Of a stretch of 45,440 nucleotides of DNA, positions 40,480 to 45,440 are shown in pieces. The translations under genes were made by a program, and so were the position numbers. The first letter of the stretch is position 1, and each line of letters begins with the position of its first letter. The DNA lies in contig NZ_SMKU01000031.1 of assembly GCF_004349215.1 (NCBI RefSeq), positions 1-45,440 on the forward strand, written 5' to 3'. This stretch comes from Actinomadura rubrisoli (GTDB lineage Bacteria; Actinomycetota; Actinomycetes; Streptosporangiales; Streptosporangiaceae). Under the pieces are notes generated by a model that was not told where the DNA came from, ran no database searches, and saw nothing but the letters and a program-made list of their open reading frames with translations.

Positions 40480-41064
40480 CTAGGACGCGCTCCCCTCACC
40501 CCCGGTCGCGGGCTCGTAGCGGAGGAGGACGACCCCGTTCCCGAAGGTCCGCGACTCGGTGAGCCGAAGACCGAGCCTGCCGTCCGACTCCGGGAACAGC
40601 GCCCTTCCCCGTCCGATGACGACCGGATGAACGTAGACGCGGTACTCATCGATCAGGCCGTGCCGCATGAACGTCGCGGCCAGATCGGCGCCGCCGACCA
40701 CCATGTCGCCGCCCGGCTGCGCCTTGAGCGCAAGGACGTCCTCCACGACGACATCCCGCACGATCGTGGCGTTCGGGCCGACCTGTTCCAGGGTTCTCGA
40801 GTACACGATCTTCGGCATGTCGCGCCAGATGCCGGCGAACTCCACCATGGGCGCGGTACTCGCCGGATCGGTGTCGGCCGCCGGCCAGAACTCCTCCATC
40901 AGCTCATAGGTGACGCGCCCCTCCAGGAAGGCGCTCATCCCCTTGAGCCACTCGTTGAAGTGGCCATGCAGCTCGTCATCGACCACGTGCCAGTCGATCT
41001 CGCGGTCCGGCCCCTCGAAGAACCCGTCCAGCGACACCGACATCGACAAGATGATCTTCCTCAT
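40480..41064 (-). CDS. Dihydrofolate-reductase-like (RibD C-terminal) protein
   Basis: 194 residues from ATG 41064 after GGGAGGGAA. It starts MRKIILSMSVSLDGFFEGPD, the DHFR/RibD-C opening, with later EGRVTYELMEEFWP, KIVYSRTLEQVG and MVVGGADLAATFMRHGLIDE. YRVYVHPVVIGRGRALFPES closes the nucleotide-binding fold. Members of this actinobacterial group bind NADPH and reduce an unknown substrate. They are often mis-named dihydrofolate reductase and are not expected to replace FolA. Stands alone. Confidence 0.88.
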   Translation of the reverse strand: MRKIILSMSVSLDGFFEGPDREIDWHVVDDELHGHFNEWLKGMSAFLEGRVTYELMEEFWPAADTDPASTAPMVEFAGIWRDMPKIVYSRTLEQVGPNATIVRDVVVEDVLALKAQPGGDMVVGGADLAATFMRHGLIDEYRVYVHPVVIGRGRALFPESDGRLGLRLTESRTFGNGVVLLRYEPATGGEGSAS

Positions 41065-41257
41065 CGCTTCCCTCCCGCCCGCCTCCTCGCAAGGATGCCC
41101 TGTCCCTCCGACACAACGACTCCATACGGATCTCGGCGGGCTCCACCCGGCATCTGAGTAGGTATGGCAGCGGAACATGAGTCAGACCACCCTGCTCTCC
41201 GGCGGCGCGTTGGGCGATCGTTCCGATGAGCCCGCCGACCGCAAGGAGAAGCTTGTG

Positions 41258-41635
41258 ATGACCCATCAGGGCGGAGACCCGCGGAGCCGGACGATGCCGC
41301 GTCCGGGACGTGGTGATCATGTGGCCCCGGTGACCGTGCTCGCCCTCACCGTGGTGACACTGCTGAGCATCCCACTGGGGCTGGCCAATCTGGCGCTGGC
41401 CCTCTTGGCGATCACCGGGCCGGACTGCGCCGAAGTCTCCTGCCAGGGCGACGGCGCCACCGCCCTCGGTTTCCTCATCACCGCACCCATCGGCCTGATC
41501 GCCTCGCTGGCCGCCTGGTTCGCCGCACGGCCCTCCCGGTCCGAGGTGCGTTACGCCCTGATCACCGTGGCGCTCGCCGCCCCCCTCCTGCTGGACGCCT
41601 TCCTCTTCGCGCAAGCACCCGACTGGTTCTGGTGA
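41258..41635 (+). CDS. Small three-TM membrane protein, unrecognised
   Basis: ATG 41258 (or GTG 41255) follows AAGGAG; the earlier ATG at 41177 gives a leader without a binding site. The 125-residue protein has a polar N-terminus (QGGDPRSRTMPRPGRGD) and three hydrophobic segments: VTVLALTVVTLLSIPLGLAN extended to LALLAITG, LGFLITAPIGLIASLAAWFA and ALITVALAAPLLLDAFLFA. Two cysteines (CAEVSC) lie in the outside loop between the first two. No family recognised. Its last 74 bases overlap the end of the convergent gene at 41562-42044. Confidence 0.65.
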   Translation: MTHQGGDPRSRTMPRPGRGDHVAPVTVLALTVVTLLSIPLGLANLALALLAITGPDCAEVSCQGDGATALGFLITAPIGLIASLAAWFAARPSRSEVRYALITVALAAPLLLDAFLFAQAPDWFW

Positions 41636-42044
41636 AATCAACCCACAACCTGGCGAGATCGTGGCAGGGCATCAGCGGTTCACCGGTCGAGGAGATGAAC
41701 CATGGCACGCCGCCCACGCCCGGCTTCACCCAGACGCTCTCGCCGACCCCCGGCAGCCCAACCGCAACCACCCGCAACAGCGCGGGCTCCTCCCGGTAGC
41801 GCGGGGACGCAACCCACCCGGCGGCGGCCAGCACATCAGCGAGAGCGTCCAGATGATCGACCGCAGTCACCGGCAAGGCGGCGCGGCGGCCGGGGACGCC
41901 GACGTCGCCCCCGGCCGCCGCGCCAGGGCGCAGGACCTCCGCCTGCCCGGCCGTGGAATGACGAGCGAGCCGTCCCGCGAGGAACACCCGCGCACGGCAG
42001 ACCACCACGCGCAACGCCGCCCCCGGCCTGAGAGGACGAGGCAC
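41562..42044 (-). CDS. Array gene 4: uncharacterised protein with altered C-terminus
   Basis: 160 residues from GTG 42044, which directly follows the stop of array gene 3 (TAGGTG). A basic N-terminus leads to a recognisable core: AVDHLDALADVLAAAGW, LLRVVAVGLPGVGESVWVKP and VGGVPWFISSTGEPLMPCHD. Similar short proteins exist in other actinomycetes, from memory, where the text after CHDLAR continues differently. Here it passes into Arg/Gly-rich residues that lie antisense to the membrane-protein gene, suggesting that the natural 3' end was replaced by recombination near 41655. Function unknown. Co-transcribed with the XRE-led array. Confidence 0.6.
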   Translation of the reverse strand: MPRPLRPGAALRVVVCRARVFLAGRLARHSTAGQAEVLRPGAAAGGDVGVPGRRAALPVTAVDHLDALADVLAAAGWVASPRYREEPALLRVVAVGLPGVGESVWVKPGVGGVPWFISSTGEPLMPCHDLARLWVDFTRTSRVLARRGRRPAGGGRRAPR

Positions 42045-42248
42045 CTAGATCGTCGCCCGCCGCAGATACCAGTCGACCGTGACCGCCGGCGCCTCCATGC
42101 TGGGCGCCTCCACCAAGCGCGGCCCGTACCGCGACGGCACCAGGGCCCACCACATTTTGGTGGCCTCTCCCCACCAGGTGATGATCCCGGCAGGGATCAC
42201 CGCAGGCACGTCCCGGACCGGCGCCACGGCGTCCACCAGCCGGTTCAT
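42045..42248 (-). CDS. Array gene 3: 67-residue uncharacterised protein
   Basis: ATG 42248 overlaps the stop of array gene 2 as ATGA and has GGGAG five bases upstream. The protein reads MNRLVDAVAPVRDVPAVIPA, then GIITWWGEATKMWWALVPSR and LVEAPSMEAPAVTVDWY. The tryptophan-rich strand pattern (TWWGEATKMWWALVP ... LVEAP) is a short beta-hairpin fold. I know similar strands from hypothetical actinobacterial proteins but no function. It abuts array gene 4 with no gap, implying coupled translation. Confidence 0.65.
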   Translation of the reverse strand: MNRLVDAVAPVRDVPAVIPAGIITWWGEATKMWWALVPSRYGPRLVEAPSMEAPAVTVDWYLRRATI

Positions 42249-42597
42249 GACCGCTCCCGAAAGGACGCCAGGACGGCGTCGACGCGGCCAGCAGATCCTC
42301 GATCGGCCCGATCACCCGGCCGCCCGCCAACCAGCGGAACAACCCCAACCGGCAGGTCAGCATCTGCGTGCGCCCTCCCGGACCCGTCGCGGTCAGCGTC
42401 GTGTCATAGGCCGTGGCCGTGATCCCGCACTTGCGCAACTCCACCGCCAGATCCCGCAACGCCAGCCGGGCATCCACCCCGGCCGCCTCATGCAGCAACT
42501 CACGCAACAACCCCGCCTCATCCGCCCGGACGCCCAGAAACCCACCGTGTCCAGGCGGAACCAACCGCGAGGCACACCACCCCAGCCCGTCCTTCAC
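42245..42597 (-). pseudogene. Array gene 2: uncharacterised protein, one-base frameshift near its end
   Basis: It starts at GTG 42597, which overlaps the stop of array gene 1 as GTGA, and reads KDGLGWCASRLVPPGHGGFL, then DEAGLLRELLHEAAGVDARL, ALRDLAVELRKCGITATAYD and LFRWLAGGRVIGPIEDLLAA. At about 42280 the frame is lost: adding one base (GCGTC to GCGGTC) yields VDAVLASFRERS and a TGA at 42245 that overlaps the start of gene 3. Without it, translation runs on to 41836 as low-complexity text. The shift could be real decay or a sequencing error. About 117 residues when repaired; function unknown. Confidence 0.6.
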
Positions 42598-42888
42598 CTC
42601 CACCACCCAGCCAGGAACTCCTCGACCAGGCCGCGCCACGCCTCCGGCCCGCTCACCCGCCTCGGCCTCGGCGACTTCACGCAACTTGGCGCGCAGCCCC
42701 TCGGCGGTATCGGCCTGAAGCTCGGTTGCCACATGCACGCCGAGCAGGGGCCTGTCGAGCCGGGCACGCCGGGAAGTCCGCGTCGCCCACCAGCGACCGG
42801 TGTCAGTGGTGTGGATGATGCTCCAAGAGGGGAACTCCTCCCGCAGCGCAACCTTCGCTTCCTTTGTGTCATGGGTCACAAGTGTCAT
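42594..42888 (-). pseudogene. Array gene 1: uncharacterised protein, probable frameshift
   Basis: ATG 42888 opens with TLVTHDTKEAKVALREEFPS and SIIHTTDTGRWWATR, then an acidic helix (LRAKLREVAEAEAG). Around 42645 a second frame becomes more protein-like, PEAWRGLVEEFLAGWWR, and ends with TGA 42594-42596 that overlaps the next gene's GTG. Skipping one base near 42645 joins the two. Read straight, genes 1 and 2 would be fused in one frame, which I think is accidental. WW-containing strands recall gene 3. Function unknown. Its promoter region holds repeated sites. Confidence 0.55.
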
Positions 42889-42923
42889 TGACTCGCACGT
42901 TTGCGTGACGTTCTAGTGACGCA

Positions 42924-43017
42924 GCGTCCTACACCCCAGGCCGCGACCGGCCACGCTTGGACACCGCGTCCTGCCTAGACCAGATCCGGTTCCGCCGATC
43001 TAGGACGCCGTGTCCTA
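42924..43017. promoter_or_regulatory. Repeated GCGTCCTA sites before the array
   Basis: GCGTCCTA at 42924-42931, GCGTCCT at 42966-42972 and the perfect inverted repeat TAGGAC-N5-GTCCTA at 43001-43017 share one core. The last contains TAGGACGC, the complement of the first. They lie in the 126-bp gap before array gene 1, and the inverted repeat covers the stop codon of the XRE regulator gene. They are likely operator sites, possibly for that regulator. Confidence 0.6.
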
Positions 43018-44094
43018 ATCGAGGCCCACCTCGTGGGCAAGGGCCCGGATGCGGAGGGTTGGTCGGGTTGTCACCTGGCGGACCTCTTCCACAAGGCTCT
43101 GCGCAAGAGTCTGATGGCGGAACCACTGCGGCGCCATGGCGTGCGCATCGGCGAGCCGCGCTTCAGCGGCTTGTGGCTGCCGGGCGTCCACATGCGCTTG
43201 GGCGACGTCAAGCAGGTGCCGACCCCGGGAGATGCCGTGCAGCCCGCTGAGCTGGACGCCGCGCGCCGCTTCCAACGCGCGGCCGGGTTCCCGGAGCGTC
43301 GCCCACGCGTACACGCTCTGCATGTGCACGATGTGGGACCCGAACCAGGCTTCGTAGTGCTCGACGCGACGGGTGCCGATCGCGGCGGAGGCTGCTCGGG
43401 CCGGGGCCAGATACTCTTCCGGATCCTTGCCGGCAGCGACACGAGGGGCCAGCGCGTTCAGCAGCAGCCCACCCCAGACGGCGAGACGGATCGGTGGGGC
43501 ATTGAACGACGGCTCCATGGAGACGGCGGCGCTCGCTGCGACCCGTTCGGCCTCGGAGAGCCGGGCCTGACGGTGCAGGGCCCACGCATAGGTGCCCTGC
43601 ACTGCCGCGTGCTGCAGATCGTCGTCGCCCTCGTATGCGGCGGCGATGGCGCGCTCGGCGGCGACGGCCGCGAGGTCGGCCTTGCCCAGGTGATTGAGCA
43701 GGCAGGCGGCCAACTGGTAGGCGCGGGAGAGCGGTACAGTCGCGCGGGACCCCACGGACCGCTGAGCTAGGCGCGCTTCGGCGATCAAGCCGGGAACGGC
43801 TGCCGTGAGCGCGGTGAGGCCACCGTCCCAGTACATCTTCCAGCCGCGCGCCACCGCGGCGCCGTCCCGCCCACCGACCCGCTCGCGCTGTCCGGTCAGT
43901 TCGCCCAAGTCCACGTCGAGCGCGTTCGCCAGCCGCATCAGCGTGGTGGTCCGCTCGCCTTGCCGTCGTCCCTGCTCCAGCTTGGAAACAGTGTCCCTGG
44001 AGAGCCCTGCCTTCTCGGCCAGGCCCTCCTGAGTGAGACCACGCTCGTGACGGATGCGCTTGAGGGTGATTCCTATCGTGCTTGCGTCAGGCAC
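43015..44094 (-). CDS. XRE-family regulator with TPR-like C-terminal domain
   Basis: 359 residues from GTG 44094, about 10 bases after AGGAGG. The N-terminal helix-turn-helix (about 8-66) reads IGITLKRIRHERGLTQEGLA, AGLSRDTVSKLEQGRR and LMRLANALDVDLGELTGQ. The remaining 280 residues are all-helical with tetratricopeptide-like repeats (LAAVAAERAIAAAYEGDDDL, AWALHRQARLSEAERVAASA, LLDVAQAHVDARQPQAAEAR). This architecture resembles actinobacterial WhiJ-like and quorum-type regulators that bind a small protein or peptide through the TPR part. The four small genes downstream are candidate partners. An inverted repeat overlaps its own ribosome binding site, suggesting autoregulation. Confidence 0.9.
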   Translation of the reverse strand: MPDASTIGITLKRIRHERGLTQEGLAEKAGLSRDTVSKLEQGRRQGERTTTLMRLANALDVDLGELTGQRERVGGRDGAAVARGWKMYWDGGLTALTAAVPGLIAEARLAQRSVGSRATVPLSRAYQLAACLLNHLGKADLAAVAAERAIAAAYEGDDDLQHAAVQGTYAWALHRQARLSEAERVAASAAVSMEPSFNAPPIRLAVWGGLLLNALAPRVAAGKDPEEYLAPARAASAAIGTRRVEHYEAWFGSHIVHMQSVYAWATLREPGRALEAARGVQLSGLHGISRGRHLLDVAQAHVDARQPQAAEARLADAHAMAPQWFRHQTLAQSLVEEVRQVTTRPTLRIRALAHEVGLD

Positions 44095-44107
44095 GGGCCC
44101 AGCACCT

Positions 44108-44130
44108 CCTGAGACGAAGACACTCTCAGG
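44108..44130 (-). promoter_or_regulatory. Inverted repeat overlapping the XRE ribosome binding site
   Basis: CCTGAGA-N9-TCTCAGG is a perfect 7-bp inverted repeat. On the minus strand its left arm runs into the AGGAGG ribosome binding site, so a bound protein would block transcription start or translation. TAACCT just beyond may be the -10 box. Confidence 0.6.
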
Positions 44131-44512
44131 TTAGGTCGCAGGGCTCTCGCGCGTCAGGGCCTCGGAATTCAGGGCTGACGCCCATCCAGAGGCGAACGCT
44201 CTTGGGGCGGTCGGTGTGCTGCCTCGGGGGAGTGATGGGGTGGGAACAATGCGTGGGGTCGGGTCGTTACATGTAGTGGTCGGTGTGCCTGGTGTCCCCG
44301 GGCCTCACCTTTTGCCTTCGCGGAATACCGTTCGGCTGGAGCCGCGTTGTGCCACTCGCCGAGAGGCGACCCCACACACCGGCCGCATGCAGGACGAGGC
44401 CCCGGCACTTGCTGTCGGGGCCTTCGTGCTGTCCGGCGGTAAATCGGTGGACAGGGTGCCGGGGTGATCGGTGGGATCTAGGGGCTGGAGCCCCTACGGC
44501 GGGAGACGCCCG
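44131..44512. other. Intergenic stretch with an orphan hairpin
   Basis: No credible gene is seen between the XRE regulator and the phosphotransferase. A GT-rich segment (44210-44290) contains the 8-bp palindrome TACATGTA near 44270. A terminator-like hairpin, listed separately, lies at 44393-44428 although no plus-strand gene precedes it. Confidence 0.5.
44393..44428 (+). terminator. Orphan terminator-like hairpin
   Basis: AGGCCCCG (44397-44404) pairs with CGGGGCCT (44416-44423). The stem extends by ACGA/TCGT with a bulge. It may be an attenuator in the leader of the phosphotransferase gene, or the end of a small transcript starting near 44270. Confidence 0.45.
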
Positions 44513-45415
44513 ATGTCGGAGCCGCGTCCTGGTGAAGTGTTCACCGATATGGGTCTGGTGCGTCGGCTGCTGGCGGCGCAGTTTCCGGAGTGGGCGGGGT
44601 TGCCCATCGCGCCGGTCGCGTCGTCCGGGATGGACAATGCGACGTATCGGCTGGGTGAGGACCTGTCGGTGCGGCTGCCCCGGTTTTCGAGGTGGGTCGG
44701 GCAGGTGGAGCGGGAGCATCGGTGGTTGCCGCGGTTGGCGCCGCATCTGCCGCTTCCCATTCCCGTGCCGCTGGCGAGGGGGGCGCCCGGCGAGGGGTAT
44801 CCGTTCCCCTGGTCCGTCTACCGGTGGCTGGACGGGGAGCGTGCGACGCCGGAGCGGGTCGCCGATCCGGTCGCGGCGGCGATGGACTTGGCCGGGTTCG
44901 TTGCCGCGCTGCAAGAGATCGATGCCGGTGGTGGCCCGCCGCCTGAGTGGAGCAACGCGTTCCGGGGCGTGCCCATGGGGGATCCGGCCGACTCGCTGGC
45001 CGTGGAGGGGCGGGTCCGTCCCGCGATCGCGGCTCTGGAGGGCGTGCTGGACGGGGCGGCGGTGACGGCCGTGTGGGAGGCGGCGCTGGACGCGCCGGCG
45101 TGGGACGGTCCGGCCGTGTGGATTCACGGGGACCTCGACACCGGCAACCTGCTGGCCTCGGACGGACGGCTCAGCGCCGTCATCGACTTCGGCACCCTGG
45201 CCGTGGGTGATCCGGCGGTCGACTTGCTCGCCGCGTGGACCCTCCTGCCCGCCGGGACGGCCCGGGACGCGTACCGGACGGCGCTCGGTGTGGACGAGGC
45301 GACCTGGGCGCGGGGACGGGGATGGGGGCTCGCCGCGATGCTCCCCCGGGCGGCTTCGGACGCCTGGGCCCGGACGCGGATCGGGGAGATGATCGACGAT
45401 CATCGGCGTGGCTAG
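44513..45415 (+). CDS. Aminoglycoside phosphotransferase (APH) family protein
   Basis: 300 residues from ATG 44513 after GGGAGA. The kinase-like fold shows MDNATYRLGEDLSVRLPR (N-lobe, Arg in place of Lys in VRLPR as in many APH relatives), FPWSVYRWLDGERAT (hinge) and the catalytic loop VWIHGDLDTGNLLASDG (Asp base and Asn). SAVIDFGTLAVGDPAVDLLA supplies the DFG-like metal Asp. Such proteins phosphorylate small molecules; resistance is only one possibility, and chromosomal actinobacterial members often act on sugars or homoserine-like substrates. The stop is 25 bases from the window end. Confidence 0.9.
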   Translation: MSEPRPGEVFTDMGLVRRLLAAQFPEWAGLPIAPVASSGMDNATYRLGEDLSVRLPRFSRWVGQVEREHRWLPRLAPHLPLPIPVPLARGAPGEGYPFPWSVYRWLDGERATPERVADPVAAAMDLAGFVAALQEIDAGGGPPPEWSNAFRGVPMGDPADSLAVEGRVRPAIAALEGVLDGAAVTAVWEAALDAPAWDGPAVWIHGDLDTGNLLASDGRLSAVIDFGTLAVGDPAVDLLAAWTLLPAGTARDAYRTALGVDEATWARGRGWGLAAMLPRAASDAWARTRIGEMIDDHRRG

Positions 45416-45440
45416 GGGGTTCGGTCGGGGGGTGGGAGCC

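Noticed and set aside
44513..45415. Calling the APH-family protein an antibiotic-resistance gene
   Set aside because: Family membership alone does not show the substrate; chromosomal actinobacterial members often have housekeeping roles.
36..45440. A second copy of the tRNA-Ala or tRNA-Leu 3' end as an attachment site
   Set aside because: I scanned by eye for the T-arm and acceptor sequences and found none elsewhere in the window.

Overview
The window is high-GC, single-circular-chromosome-style actinobacterial DNA. Its backbone keeps the gene order known from the origin-proximal region of Mycobacterium tuberculosis and related actinomycetes: tRNA-Ala, cyclophilin (ppiA), crgA, a DUF881 protein, trpG/pabA, pknB, pknA, pbpA, rodA, pstP, fhaB, fhaA, tRNA-Leu. 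A sortase E, a rhomboid protease with a zinc-finger N-terminus and the many small XRE/regulator modules suggest a Thermomonosporaceae-like (Actinomadura-type) organism. The genus is an inference and was not tested by search.

Region by region. 1-2,790: tRNA-Ala followed by the C-terminal remnant of a tyrosine integrase, a DUF4386-like membrane protein, a coding-like remnant and a frameshifted GlxA/AraC regulator. 2,790-6,610: rhodanese, DEAD-box RNA helicase with a Gly/Arg-rich tail, hexapeptide acyltransferase and a small one-TM protein. 6,700-11,110: cyclophilin, rhomboid, crgA, DUF881, sortase E, a 61-residue membrane protein and a glutamine amidotransferase. 11,419-20,776: one minus-strand operon fhaA-fhaB-pstP-rodA-pbpA-pknA-pknB, tied by 4-base stop/start overlaps, for phosphorylation-controlled peptidoglycan synthesis. 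20,905-20,987: tRNA-Leu(CAG), the end of the conserved block.

From about 21,000 onward the window is accessory. It holds a rubble field (LysR and other fragments), a secreted tripeptidyl-peptidase-like hydrolase, a TetR/FAD-oxidoreductase/MFS unit with a striking nested palindrome, a DHA2 exporter, an alpha/beta hydrolase, two secreted proteins, a partial sigma factor, a cupin, an APC permease with a divergent Lrp regulator, an SDR, a covalent-FAD oxidase and an FMN-reductase/DHA2-exporter pair behind a SoxR-like box. A decayed TetR gene, a dihydrofolate-reductase-like protein and a small membrane protein follow.

At 41,562-44,094 a minus-strand array carries an XRE/TPR regulator followed by four small uncharacterised genes (two frameshifted) with stop/start overlaps or direct abutment, preceded by repeated GCGTCCTA-type sites. 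This is the best candidate for an undescribed system. The window ends with an aminoglycoside-phosphotransferase-family protein. Accessory genes are mostly small regulator-plus-effector units separated by strong hairpin terminators, and several neighbouring genes are visibly decaying (integrase, GlxA, LysR, NmrA, TetR, two array genes).
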